From positions 39,295 through 103,294 of the forward strand of contig NZ_DASZBY010000153.1 of assembly GCF_035943795.1 (NCBI RefSeq): DNA of 64,000 nucleotides, read 5' to 3'. Numbering within the stretch: position 1 is the first letter of the stretch; each line of letters begins with the position of its first letter. Both the position numbers and the translations under genes were made by a program. Positions 1-8,314 of the stretch are shown one piece after another. Under the pieces are notes generated by a model. It was given only the letters and a program-made list of their open reading frames with translations. It made no database searches and was not told the origin of the DNA. This DNA comes from Aliidongia sp035943795 (lineage in GTDB: Bacteria > Pseudomonadota > Alphaproteobacteria > ATCC43930 > CGMCC-115725).

Positions 1-936
1 GAGCTGTTCCAGCCGTTCGCTGCTGCGACCACGTCGATCGTGCTCCTGGAAAAGGGGCGGCCCCACGATCCGGCGGGCAAGACTGCTTTCGTCCGTCTGC
101 ACCACGACGGCCTGGTGCTGCGCAGAGGCGCGCGCGTCGAGCGCCCGACCGAGCCGAACCATATGGCGGCGGCGGTCGACGCGTTGCTGAACAAGCTCGA
201 CCGGCCGGGCTTTTCCGGCAGTGTCGGCATCGCCGGCGGCGACGAATGGGCGGCCGGCGCCTATATAAGGTCGGCGCCGCCGGACGATGCCGAGATGACC
301 GGCGCCGTCGATGTCCTGCAACGACGGCTCGCCTCCTTCTATACCCGCTATGCTCCGGAAATCCTGGCCCAGCGCGACGCGATCGCCGATGGCGAGATTG
401 CGATGGTCGATTATCGCCAGATCGTCTCCCATCGGAAACTGCGGAACGCGGAGGCCATTGCCGCGGCTGACAACGAGATCGGCGGCCGGTTCGACATTTT
501 CTACGGGTTCGGCGCGATCGAGTCCCGCGAAGGCATTCCCCCTGGCCGCACCCTGATCGTCTCGCCGACCGAGCAATATAACGGCTGCGACGGCTGGCTG
601 GAGTTCCCGACCGTGCTGGCACCACCCTTCATCACCGTTGCCCGCACCGGCAGCATCGGCGAGGCATTCGTGCATCTGGAGCCCTGCGCGCCGAATTCCG
701 ACTGCCTGGTGCTGCTGCCGCGCAAGCCGGAGTGGGCCGCCGTTGCGGATCTGCTGCTGGTCGCCTCCGCGATCCGTCTGGAACGGTGGCGCTACGGCTA
801 TGGCCGCAAGATCACGCCGGCGCGCATCGCGCCGGTGAACCTGAATTTTTCCCAGGCGATCCGGCGCGATGCGGAGGCGCTCTGCCTGAAGTTCGCACGG
901 GTGATCGACGCGAGCCTCGCTCCCTATCGTCCATAG
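1..936 (+). CDS. N-6 DNA methylase with specificity-type domain (3' part)
   Basis: The reading frame is open from base 1, so the start and the methylase catalytic core lie outside the window. The visible N-terminal stretch (ELFQPFAAATTSIVLLEKG) resembles the end of an N6-adenine methylase domain of type I HsdM type. The C-terminal half resembles a target-recognition domain of an HsdS subunit: ITVARTGSIGEAF is a typical TRD motif, followed by a conserved basic stretch, RLERWRYGYGRK. It is probably a fused modification-specificity protein that methylates a specific DNA site, alone or with a restriction partner upstream. The family is fairly clear; the exact system cannot be told from the fragment. 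A GTG at 40 is not the real start. Confidence 0.65.
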   Translation, partial: ELFQPFAAATTSIVLLEKGRPHDPAGKTAFVRLHHDGLVLRRGARVERPTEPNHMAAAVDALLNKLDRPGFSGSVGIAGGDEWAAGAYIRSAPPDDAEMTGAVDVLQRRLASFYTRYAPEILAQRDAIADGEIAMVDYRQIVSHRKLRNAEAIAAADNEIGGRFDIFYGFGAIESREGIPPGRTLIVSPTEQYNGCDGWLEFPTVLAPPFITVARTGSIGEAFVHLEPCAPNSDCLVLLPRKPEWAAVADLLLVASAIRLERWRYGYGRKITPARIAPVNLNFSQAIRRDAEALCLKFARVIDASLAPYRP

Positions 937-955
937 CCGATGCAGAAGAAAATTT

Positions 956-980
956 GGAACCAACTTCGTGGATAAGTGTT
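956..980 (+). promoter_or_regulatory. EcfG-like (general stress) promoter before the response regulator
   Basis: GGAAC at 956-960 and TGTT at 977-980 are separated by 16 bp. The known alphaproteobacterial EcfG consensus is GGAAC, 16-17 bp, CGTT, so one base differs. It lies about 60 bp before the ATG at 1042, which suits a promoter for that gene. Confidence 0.45.
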
Positions 981-1041
981 TTCATTAGCGTGTGTTGCGG
1001 CAGGAATCGGCCCGGCCGACGCAGGACCTTTGCGAGACCTC

Positions 1042-1500
1042 ATGAGCATCGCCCCACCCGACGAGCCCAGCCCCGCTCAGAAGCCGGTGCAGGGTCAGCC
1101 GTGCGTTCTGATCGTCGAAGATGATGCGATGGTCGCGACCTACGTCGCCGACGTCCTGGCCGAAGCGGGTTTCGAGGTGGCGGGCGTTGCGTCGACCGCG
1201 TCGGAGGCATTCACCTTGGCCGAAGCACGCCCCTGCATTCTGGCCCTGGTCGACATCCGCCTGCCCGGCCCGAAGGACGGCATCGAAATCGCCGGCGAGT
1301 TGCGCCGTCGCTACGGCATCGGCGCCATCTTCCTCAGCGGCACCAGCGATCCCGAGCATCTCGCCCGCGCCAAACGGGTCAGCCCCTATGGCTTCCTGCA
1401 GAAGCCGTTCCTGCCGAGCCAGATGTACAAGGCGCTCGACAAAGCCTTGAAGCAGCGCCAGGCCGAGCGTGGGGATAACCTGGGCTCCGATCCCGCTTAG
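1042..1500 (+). CDS. single-domain response regulator (receiver domain)
   Basis: This 152-aa protein is essentially one CheY-like receiver domain. Visible landmarks are the acidic pair E26-D27-D28, the phospho-acceptor D71 in LVDIRLPG, S99/T101 in LSGTSD, and K121 in the KPF motif. There is no output domain, so it probably relays phosphate to a partner or acts by protein binding. No histidine kinase gene is adjacent. The ATG at 1042 was chosen over an in-frame GTG at 976 because the preceding sequence looks like promoter (GGAAC-N16-TGTT at 956-980) and the extra residues do not belong to the domain. An EcfG-type promoter would place it in the general stress response; that is inference. Confidence 0.85.
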   Translation: MSIAPPDEPSPAQKPVQGQPCVLIVEDDAMVATYVADVLAEAGFEVAGVASTASEAFTLAEARPCILALVDIRLPGPKDGIEIAGELRRRYGIGAIFLSGTSDPEHLARAKRVSPYGFLQKPFLPSQMYKALDKALKQRQAERGDNLGSDPA

Positions 1501-1605
1501 AGATCCCAAGCATTTGCTGCTCGGCAACCGCGCAATCATTGCCGGACCGGCCCGGATGATTTGCGCTATGGTGGCGCCCGCGTCGAGCAATCGGGATCTG
1601 GGAAG

Positions 1606-2595
1606 ATGGCGACCAACGAAAAGCTGAAGACTCCGGCCCTCGCGGCCTATGCCGGCCTGGTGCTGCGCGACGCCGCGATCCCGGAATTGCCGAACCATTA
1701 TCGCGGCAAGGTGCGCGAGAATTACGATCTGCCGGACGGCCGTCGCATCATCATCGCGACCGACCGCCTGAGCGCGTTCGACCGGATCCTGACCGCCGTG
1801 CCGCTGAAGGGTCAGGTCCTGACCCAGATCGCCCGGTTCTGGTTCGACCGCACGCGCGACATCTGTCCGAACCACGTCATCGAATATCCCGACCCGAACG
1901 TGCTGGTCTGCCGCAACCTCAAGATCATGCCGGTCGAGATCGTCGTTCGCGACTACCTGGCCGGTACGACCTCGACCTCGATCCTCTCCATGTACAACGG
2001 CGGCCGCCGCGACATGTACGGCCACCATTTCCCGGACGGCATGCAGCCGAACGAAAAATTGCCCGCACCGATCATCACGCCGACGACCAAGGCGTTCGAT
2101 GCCGGCCACGACGAGGAACTGACCCCCGACGAGATCGTCGCCAAGGGCCTGCTGAGCTCAGACCAGTGGGCCCATGTCTCCCGTCTGGCGCTGGCGCTGT
2201 TCGCGCGCGGACAGGAAATCGCCCGGCTGCATGGGTTGATCCTGGTCGACACCAAGTACGAGTTCGGCTTCGACACCGACGGCAGCATCGTGCTGGCCGA
2301 CGAGATCCATACGCCGGATTCGAGCCGCTATTGGTTCGCCGAGAGCTACCCCGTTCGCTTTGCCGCGGGCGAGAAGCCGGAGAGTTTCGATAAGGATTTC
2401 GTGCGCAGCTGGGTCGTCGCGCGCTGCGATCCCTATGTCGACGCAATTCCGGAAATTCCGGACGAGATCAATCTCGAAGCCGCCCGAATCTATATCAGCG
2501 TTTACGAGACGATCACAGGCGAGACCTTCCCGCTTCCACCGGCAGGCCAGCCGGTGCTGGAACGGATCCGCGGAAACCTGAAGCGATTCTTCTAG
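1606..2595 (+). CDS. purC: phosphoribosylaminoimidazole-succinocarboxamide synthase
   Basis: SAICAR synthase joins aspartate to CAIR with ATP in step 8 of de novo IMP synthesis, in the cytosol. The 329-aa product has the family hallmarks: the nucleotide-binding opening YRGKVRENYDL, the ATDRLSAFD motif, a VVRDYLAGT segment, and LVDTKYEFGF near residue 205. It is longer than the compact bacterial form of about 240 aa and matches the long form of roughly 300 aa. The ATG at 1606 is preceded by a GGGA-containing stretch; a TTG at 1561 is less likely. It stands alone here, far from guaB and guaA. Confidence 0.93.
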   Translation: MATNEKLKTPALAAYAGLVLRDAAIPELPNHYRGKVRENYDLPDGRRIIIATDRLSAFDRILTAVPLKGQVLTQIARFWFDRTRDICPNHVIEYPDPNVLVCRNLKIMPVEIVVRDYLAGTTSTSILSMYNGGRRDMYGHHFPDGMQPNEKLPAPIITPTTKAFDAGHDEELTPDEIVAKGLLSSDQWAHVSRLALALFARGQEIARLHGLILVDTKYEFGFDTDGSIVLADEIHTPDSSRYWFAESYPVRFAAGEKPESFDKDFVRSWVVARCDPYVDAIPEIPDEINLEAARIYISVYETITGETFPLPPAGQPVLERIRGNLKRFF

Positions 2596-2613
2596 GACCC
2601 GCCGCCCGCTCTC

Positions 2614-2646
2614 TTGACAGTAAATCGACCCTGTATACAAGTATAC
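2614..2646 (+). promoter_or_regulatory. -35 box and twin GTATAC palindromes upstream of the ABC operon
   Basis: A perfect TTGACA sits at 2614-2619. It is followed by GTATAC at 2633-2638 and again at 2641-2646. Two 6-bp palindromes spaced 8 bp apart in the promoter region look like an operator. GntR/FadR-type regulators often use sites with a GTATAC core, so a regulator of that class is a guess. The true -10 box is unclear: TATACA would give a 14-bp spacer. Confidence 0.4.
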
Positions 2647-2748
2647 CGACTGCGCGCCAGAACCGACGGCTGACTGCCTGCTGGTGATGGCGACGAGTGC
2701 AATCCGGCCGACAGAGCCGTTGCCACGGACGAGACGGGGGAAATTCCG

Positions 2749-3579
2749 ATGCTTTCAGCGAAGAGCGGCATGCTGGCCTTTGCCCTGGCCGCCGGCGTGG
2801 CCTGGTCCGCCGCGGCGAGCGCCGACGAGGCCATACCGACCAATAGTCCTCGCATCCAGGCGATCCAGAAGGCCGGCGTGTTTCGGGTCGCCGTCCTGGC
2901 CAACCCGCCGTGGCTGGTCGAGAACACCAGCGGCAGCGGCGACCAATGGTCCGGTCCCGGCTGGACGCTGGCCAAGGAATACGCCCGCCTGCTGAACGTG
3001 AAGCTCGAGCCGGTCGCCGTATCGCACGAGACCAAGGTGCCGGTGCTGGCGTCCAACCAGGTCGATATGACCGTCTCGCCGCTGTCGGTCACGCCTGAGC
3101 GGCTGAAGGTGATCGATTTCGTCACCTATTCCGCGACCAGCCTCTGCGTGTTCGGTCGCGCCGACAATCCGAAGGTCGCCAACGCCAAGAGCATCGACGA
3201 TTTCAACAAGGCCGGCATCGTGGTCGCCTACTACACCGGTGGCGGCGAGGAACATTGGGTGCAGACCCGGTTCCCGAACGCGACCCTGCGCGGCGTGTCG
3301 ACGGCCGGCACCGCGGCACCGGTCGAGGAAATCATGGCGAAGCGTGCCGACGTAACACCGATCAACCGGATTCCCTGGGTTGCCCTCAACAAGAAGGTCA
3401 GGGGCCTGAAGGCGTTTCCGGAGGGCGACAATTGCCAGGGCAGCAAGGAAATGGGCACGGACATCGGGTCGGCCATCGACAAGAACCAGCCGGAATTCCT
3501 CGCCTGGCTCAAGGCCGTGGAGACGCGGATGCAGCCGCAGCTCACCGCCGAGGAAACCAAGATGATCGACAAGATGTGA
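2749..3579 (+). CDS. amino-acid ABC transporter substrate-binding protein
   Basis: A 276-aa periplasmic solute-binding protein of family 3 (polar amino acids). Residues 1-26 form a signal peptide ending at AAASA-DEA. The mature part starts with the usual LxxIQKAGVFRVAVLANPPW strand and keeps the MTVSPLSVTPER segment that follows the ligand loop. It captures the solute and delivers it to the permeases encoded downstream. The next gene begins 56 bp later, with a stable stem-loop in the gap. The twin GTATAC sites upstream suggest repressor control. The exact substrate cannot be read from the sequence. Confidence 0.88.
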   Translation: MLSAKSGMLAFALAAGVAWSAAASADEAIPTNSPRIQAIQKAGVFRVAVLANPPWLVENTSGSGDQWSGPGWTLAKEYARLLNVKLEPVAVSHETKVPVLASNQVDMTVSPLSVTPERLKVIDFVTYSATSLCVFGRADNPKVANAKSIDDFNKAGIVVAYYTGGGEEHWVQTRFPNATLRGVSTAGTAAPVEEIMAKRADVTPINRIPWVALNKKVRGLKAFPEGDNCQGSKEMGTDIGSAIDKNQPEFLAWLKAVETRMQPQLTAEETKMIDKM

Positions 3580-3582
3580 GGC

Positions 3583-3612
3583 ATTCGGGCCGCCGGCAGC
3601 AGCGGCCCGAAT
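3583..3612 (+). terminator. intercistronic stem-loop after the binding-protein gene
   Basis: An 11-bp perfect stem, ATTCGGGCCGC (3583-3593) with GCGGCCCGAAT (3602-3612), encloses an 8-base loop. There is no T-run and the operon continues in the same direction. It is better read as a partial terminator or mRNA-stabilising hairpin that gives more binding protein than permease, as is common in ABC operons. Confidence 0.6.
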
Positions 3613-3635
3613 CCTGATCCCGCGATAGCCGCGCC

Positions 3636-4301
3636 ATGGATTTCGACTTCTCCCCCCTGCTCGACAGTTGGCGCTTCCTGCTTTCCGGGCTGGGTCTGAC
3701 GCTGCTGCTGTCCGTCACCGCGGTCGCCTGCAGCTTCGTGCTGGGCCTGGCGGTCGCTCTCGGTCGGCTCTACGGACCGGCCTGGCTGCGCATTCCCCTG
3801 GTGTTCTACATCGATTCGATGCGGGCCATCCCGGTCTTCGTCGTGTTGGTCTGGATCTATTTTTCGGTGCCGATCCTGTCGGGCCATAGCTTCGCGCCCT
3901 TCTGGGCGGCGCTAATCGGCATCACGCTTCACGTCGCCGCCTATGTGGCCGAGGTGATCCGGGCCGGCATCGGCTCGATCCGCAAGGGCCAGTTCCAGGC
4001 CGGCCTCGCCATCGGCATGTCCCGACCACAGATCGTGCGCGAGATCCTGCTGCCCCAGGCGATCGTCCGCATGCTGCCGGCGTTCGGTTCGATCATCTCG
4101 GTCACGATCAAGGACACGGCGATCGCCGCGGTCATCGCCGTGCCGGAGCTGATGCGGCAGGCCGAGACGCTCGCCGGCGAGACCTATCGGCCGATCGAGA
4201 TCTTCTCGACCATCATGGTGGTGTATTTCGTGATCATCTTCCCGGTCACCCGCCTGATCGACCGTTTCTATACGCGCGTCGCCCACCTGGGCCGGTCATG
4301 A
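3636..4301 (+). CDS. amino-acid ABC transporter permease (HisM/GlnP type), subunit 1
   Basis: A 221-aa inner-membrane protein with about five hydrophobic segments. The ATPase-coupling EAA loop is visible as IRKGQFQAGLAIGMS followed by REILLPQA around residues 111-145. It forms the translocation channel with the second permease, whose gene overlaps its 3' end by 4 bp (ATGA). The 5' end lies 23 bp after the stem-loop behind the binding-protein gene. Confidence 0.9.
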   Translation: MDFDFSPLLDSWRFLLSGLGLTLLLSVTAVACSFVLGLAVALGRLYGPAWLRIPLVFYIDSMRAIPVFVVLVWIYFSVPILSGHSFAPFWAALIGITLHVAAYVAEVIRAGIGSIRKGQFQAGLAIGMSRPQIVREILLPQAIVRMLPAFGSIISVTIKDTAIAAVIAVPELMRQAETLAGETYRPIEIFSTIMVVYFVIIFPVTRLIDRFYTRVAHLGRS

Positions 4302-4957
4302 AGCTCGACTGGACGATCGTCTGGCAAAGCCGCTGGCTGCTGCTCGACGGCGCGCTCGTCACCATCCTGCTGACCGCCTTGACCATGGTCATCGCCGTGC
4401 CCGGCGGCATCCTGCTGGCGCTGATGCGCGGGTCGCGGTTCAAGGCAGTCGCCCTGTTCGCGACCGGGTTCGTCGAGCTGTTCCGCAACCTGCCGCTGCT
4501 GCTGCTGGTCTATTGGGCGTTCTACGTCCTGCCGGTGCTGACCGACCTCAGCCTGTCGCCGTTCACCACCGGGCTGACGGCACTGTGCCTCAACGTCTCG
4601 GCCTATAATTCCGAAACCTTCCGCTCCGGCATCAATTCGATCCGCAAGGGCCAGACCGAGGCGGGCCTCGCGATCGGCATGAGCCGCGGCCAGGTGCTCC
4701 GCCAGATCATCCTGCCGCAGGCCTGGCGCCGTGTGCTGCCGATCCTGGCCAGCACCTGGGTGTCGCTGTTCAAGGACACCTCGCTGGTCTCCGTCATCGC
4801 CGTCGGCGAACTGGCCCATACCGCGATGCAGATCCGCTCGCAAAGCTTCCGCGTGCTGGAGATGCTGACCGCCATGGGCGCGATCTACTGGTTGATGGGC
4901 TATCCCCAGGCCAAGCTGGTCGACTGGATCCATCGGAAATACGGAGTGCGGGAATGA
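4298..4957 (+). CDS. amino-acid ABC transporter permease, subunit 2
   Basis: A 219-aa inner-membrane permease related to the preceding subunit. Its EAA loop is IRKGQTEAGLAIGMS followed by RQIILPQA. Both gene ends overlap their neighbours by the ATGA arrangement, which points to translational coupling of permease, permease and ATPase at a fixed ratio. It pairs with subunit 1 to form the heterodimeric channel of the importer. Confidence 0.9.
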   Translation: MKLDWTIVWQSRWLLLDGALVTILLTALTMVIAVPGGILLALMRGSRFKAVALFATGFVELFRNLPLLLLVYWAFYVLPVLTDLSLSPFTTGLTALCLNVSAYNSETFRSGINSIRKGQTEAGLAIGMSRGQVLRQIILPQAWRRVLPILASTWVSLFKDTSLVSVIAVGELAHTAMQIRSQSFRVLEMLTAMGAIYWLMGYPQAKLVDWIHRKYGVRE

Positions 4958-5724
4958 CCGCTTTCACCCGCAAGAATGCCGACAAGGCGCCGATGCTCGT
5001 CTATGAGGACGTGCGCAAGAAATATGGCGGCTTTACCGCACTCGACGGTGTCTCGCTGAACGTCAACCCGGGCGAGGTCGTCTGTCTGATCGGTCCGTCC
5101 GGCTCCGGCAAGTCGACCCTGCTGCGCTGTACCAACGCGCTCGAGACCATCGACAGCGGCGAGATCCGCTTCGAAGGCCGGCCGGTGCCCAAGGCCGAGG
5201 CCGAGATCCGCAAGGTCCGCCAGCGCATGGGCATGGTGTTCCAAAGCTTCGAGCTGTTTCCGCACAAGACCGCGCTGGAAAACGTCGCGATGGGGCTGGT
5301 CACGGTCAAGAAACTGCCGGTGTCCGAGGCGCAGGATCGCGCCCGGGCGCTGCTGGCCAAGGTCGGCCTCACCGACAAGACGGCGAACTATCCGGCGAAC
5401 CTGTCGGGAGGCCAGCAGCAGCGCGTCGCGATCGCGCGCGCGCTCGCGATGGAGCCGCATGTCATGCTGTTCGACGAGCCCACGTCGGCGCTCGACCCGG
5501 AAACGGTGGGCGAAGTGCTGAACGTCATGCGCGCGCTCGCCGAGGAGGGCATGACGATGATCGTCGTGACCCATGAAATGAGCTTCGCCCGGCGGGTCGC
5601 CAACTGGATCGTGGTGTTCGAGCGCGGCCGCCTGCTGGAGGAGGGACCACCGCAGCAGATCTTCGACGCGCCGACCGTCGAGCGGACCCGGGATTTCCTG
5701 GGGCACCTGGGCTGGAACGGCTGA
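4954..5724 (+). CDS. amino-acid ABC transporter ATP-binding protein
   Basis: A 256-aa cytoplasmic ATPase of the GlnQ/HisP class that powers uptake through the two permeases before it. Walker A is GPSGSGKST (residues 47-55), the Q-loop region is MVFQSFELFPH, the signature is LSGGQQQ, Walker B is VMLFDEPTSALD, and the switch histidine is in VVTHEM. It starts with ATG overlapping the permease stop by 4 bp and is the last gene of the four-gene operon. Confidence 0.93.
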   Translation: MTAFTRKNADKAPMLVYEDVRKKYGGFTALDGVSLNVNPGEVVCLIGPSGSGKSTLLRCTNALETIDSGEIRFEGRPVPKAEAEIRKVRQRMGMVFQSFELFPHKTALENVAMGLVTVKKLPVSEAQDRARALLAKVGLTDKTANYPANLSGGQQQRVAIARALAMEPHVMLFDEPTSALDPETVGEVLNVMRALAEEGMTMIVVTHEMSFARRVANWIVVFERGRLLEEGPPQQIFDAPTVERTRDFLGHLGWNG

Positions 5725-5727
5725 TCC

Positions 5728-5753
5728 GGAACCGCCTGAAACCCCCGGGTGTT
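5728..5753 (+). promoter_or_regulatory. EcfG-like (general stress) promoter before the SDR gene
   Basis: GGAAC at 5728-5732 and TGTT at 5750-5753 are spaced by 17 bp, one mismatch from the EcfG consensus GGAAC-N16/17-CGTT. It sits 36 bp before the GTG start at 5790. SDR proteins of this extended type are frequent general-stress targets in bacteria, which supports the reading but does not prove it. Confidence 0.45.
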
Positions 5754-5789
5754 GCGGTCCGATCTCTCAGAACCAAGATCGGAGCCGCC

Positions 5790-6764
5790 GTGACCGAGCC
5801 CCTCAAGACCACGATCAGCGACGAACATCGCGCCATCCAGCGTCAGGTTGCCGAAGCCGACGCCCGGGCCACCAAGCCACAGCCGGGCGCGATGCAGGCC
5901 GGTGCCCGCCCCTATCCGGCACCGCCGCTGCCGGCACAGCATCAGCAGAAGCCGGGCATCGAAAGCCTGCTCGACCCGGCGCCGATGTACGACGCGCCGT
6001 TCTACAAAGGATCCGGCAAGCTCGACGGCAAGGTCGCGATCGTCACCGGAGCCGATTCCGGTATCGGCCGTGCGGTCGCAGTCCTGTTCGCGCGCGAGGG
6101 CGCCGATCTGGCGGTGCTGTATCTGGACGAGCACGAAGATGCGGCATCGACCCGTGCCGCGGTCGAGCGCGAGGGGCGCCGCTGCCTGCTGATCTCCGGC
6201 GACGTCCGCGACCGGCAATTCTGCCGTGGGGCCGTCGCCCAGGTAGTCGCGGAATTCGGCCGGCTGGACGTGCTGGTCAACAACGCGGCCTTCCAGTTGC
6301 ACGTCCCCCGGTTCGAAGACCTGACCGAGGCGCATTTCGACATGACGATGAAGACCAACCTCTATGGCTATTTCCACATGGCCCAGGCAGCGATCGAACA
6401 CATGCCGCCCGGCAGCGCCATCGTCAACAGCGGGTCGGTCACCGGTCTGATGGGCAACAAGGATCTGCTGGATTACGCGACGACGAAGGGCGCCATCCAT
6501 GCCTTCACCCGCTCGCTGTCGACCCACCTGATCCCGCGCGGCATCCGGGTCAATGCGGTGGCGCCGGGGCCGGTCTGGACGCCACTCAACCCGGCAGACA
6601 AGAACAGCGACGAGGTGGCGCAGTTCGGTGCCGACACGCCGATGGGCCGGCCGGCACAGCCGGAGGAGATCGCACCGGCCTACGTCTTCCTCGCCTCGTC
6701 CCATTGCTCCAGCTACATCACCGGCGAGATCCTGCCGGTGATCGGCGGCTACATCAGCCGATAG
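5790..6764 (+). CDS. SDR family oxidoreductase with extended N-terminus (YhdF/YhxC-like)
   Basis: A 324-aa short-chain dehydrogenase. The NAD(P)-binding TGADSGIG motif is at residues 86-93, NNAA follows in the usual place, and the active-site YxxxK is seen as YATTK. A tail of about 75 residues rich in Pro, Gln and Ala precedes the Rossmann fold; this is typical of the stress-induced glucose/ribitol-dehydrogenase-like subgroup. The GTG start at 5790 is the only good start before the conserved tail. An EcfG-like promoter lies just upstream. Substrate unknown. Confidence 0.85.
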   Translation: MTEPLKTTISDEHRAIQRQVAEADARATKPQPGAMQAGARPYPAPPLPAQHQQKPGIESLLDPAPMYDAPFYKGSGKLDGKVAIVTGADSGIGRAVAVLFAREGADLAVLYLDEHEDAASTRAAVEREGRRCLLISGDVRDRQFCRGAVAQVVAEFGRLDVLVNNAAFQLHVPRFEDLTEAHFDMTMKTNLYGYFHMAQAAIEHMPPGSAIVNSGSVTGLMGNKDLLDYATTKGAIHAFTRSLSTHLIPRGIRVNAVAPGPVWTPLNPADKNSDEVAQFGADTPMGRPAQPEEIAPAYVFLASSHCSSYITGEILPVIGGYISR

Positions 6765-6772
6765 ACCGCGGG

Positions 6773-6802
6773 CGGGCTCACGGGACGCATCCCATGAGCC
6801 CG
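6773..6802. terminator. bidirectional terminator between convergent SDR and symporter genes
   Basis: CGGGCTCA (6773-6780) pairs with TGAGCCCG (6795-6802), and inside it GGGA (6782-6785) pairs with TCCC (6790-6793) around a CGCA loop. It is a compact nested hairpin between two facing stop codons, so it probably stops transcription from both sides. T-runs are weak. Confidence 0.6.
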
Positions 6803-6810
6803 TTGCCGTA

Positions 6811-8085
6811 TCAGGCGGCGGCCTGGACTTCCATCTCCTCGATCATCGATTCCGTATCGGCATCAGTGACCAGTTGCCCTTCCCATTTGGCGACCACGGC
6901 CGTCGCCAGCGAGTTGCCGATGACGTTGGTGGCCGACCGTCCCATGTCGAGGAACGTATCGATGCCGAGGATCAGCAGCAATCCTTCCTCGGGCAGGCTG
7001 AACTGGCTGAGTGTCGCCGCGATCACCACGAGCGAGGCGCGCGGCACGCCGGCCACGCCCTTGCTGGTCAGCATCAGGGTCAGCAGCATCGCGATCTGGG
7101 TGCCGAGGCTGAGGGGAATGTCGTAGGCCTGGGCGATGAACACGCTCGCGAAGGTGCAGTACATCATCGTGCCGTCGAGATTGAACGAATAGCCGAGCGG
7201 CAGCACGAAGCTGGAGATTTTGCGGCTGACCGGGAACTTCGCCAGCTGCTCCAGCATCTTGGGGTAAGCCGCTTCGGAACTGGCGGTCGAGAAGGCCAGC
7301 AGGAACGGCTCCTGCACCAGGGCCACCAGCCGCTTGACGCTCGGCCCCAGGATCAGGAAGCCCACGATCACCAGGATCAGCCACAGACAGACCAGGCCGA
7401 AATAGAACTCGCCCATGAACTTGGCGTAGTTGACCAGGATGCCGAGGCCGTTGGTCGAGATCGTCGCCGCCATGGCGCAGAACACGGCGAGCGGTGCCAG
7501 CTTCATCACATAGCCGGTCACGCGCAGGATGATGTGCGAGATGCCTTCGATGCCTTCGAGCACCAGTCTGGCTTTGGCGCCGATCGAGGCGCAGGCGACG
7601 CCGAAGAAGATCGAGAACACGACGATCTGCAGAATCTCGTTCTCGACCATCGGGCGGAATGCCGAATCCGGGAAGACGTGCTTCACGAAGCCGTCGAGGG
7701 ACATGGCATGGGCGTCGATGCCGGTGGCGGCACCGCTGATCACCTTGTGCACGCCCACGCCCGGCTCGAACAGGTTGACCAGGATCAGGCCCAGGGTCAG
7801 CGATACGAGCGACGCGCTGACGAACCACAGCATCGCCTTGCCGCCGACCCGACCGACCGCGCCGGCATCGGACATGTGGCCGATGCCCACGACCAGGGTC
7901 GAGAATACCAGGGGCGCGATGATCATCTTGATCAGGCGCAGGAAGATCATGCTGCCGAACGAGATGTAACCGGCGATGAGTTTCTGGGTCGCCGCCTCCG
8001 CGACCTGGGAGTGGATCGCGCCGCCCACGAGGATGCCCAGCACCATCGCGACGAGAATGTAAGTAGTCATTCGGCTTGATTTCAT
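6811..8085 (-). CDS. dicarboxylate/amino acid:cation symporter (DctA/GltP family)
   Basis: A 424-aa polytopic inner-membrane symporter of the DAACS family that imports C4-dicarboxylates or glutamate/aspartate with Na+ or H+. Family marks are the FLRLIKMIIAPLVFSTLVVGI region near residue 50, the serine-rich loop AFSTASSEAAYPKM, the NLDGTMMY motif, and the GVAGVPRAS stretch with a following acidic/Asn motif (GRSATNVIGNS). Length and motif order match intact family members. It faces away from the GFA-like gene across about 230 bp. Substrate preference cannot be decided. Confidence 0.9.
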   Translation of the reverse strand: MKSSRMTTYILVAMVLGILVGGAIHSQVAEAATQKLIAGYISFGSMIFLRLIKMIIAPLVFSTLVVGIGHMSDAGAVGRVGGKAMLWFVSASLVSLTLGLILVNLFEPGVGVHKVISGAATGIDAHAMSLDGFVKHVFPDSAFRPMVENEILQIVVFSIFFGVACASIGAKARLVLEGIEGISHIILRVTGYVMKLAPLAVFCAMAATISTNGLGILVNYAKFMGEFYFGLVCLWLILVIVGFLILGPSVKRLVALVQEPFLLAFSTASSEAAYPKMLEQLAKFPVSRKISSFVLPLGYSFNLDGTMMYCTFASVFIAQAYDIPLSLGTQIAMLLTLMLTSKGVAGVPRASLVVIAATLSQFSLPEEGLLLILGIDTFLDMGRSATNVIGNSLATAVVAKWEGQLVTDADTESMIEEMEVQAAA

Positions 8086-8314
8086 CGTCGCAGCGCCCCG
8101 CTCGGTCGTTTCACTCTCCGCACCCGCGAAGGCTTCATCCGATGTTGCAGGGATGTTGCGGTCCTGTCCAGACCCCCAAAAAAATCTTATGACCTGAAAG
8201 CAAGACTAATATCCGCAAGCCAGATATGTCCTTCCAGCCAGGATGCGATGACGAGGGACTTGTGAAAGCCTGCCGAGAACACGCGAGAAAATTTGCAATC
8301 GGCCGAGGACCAGC

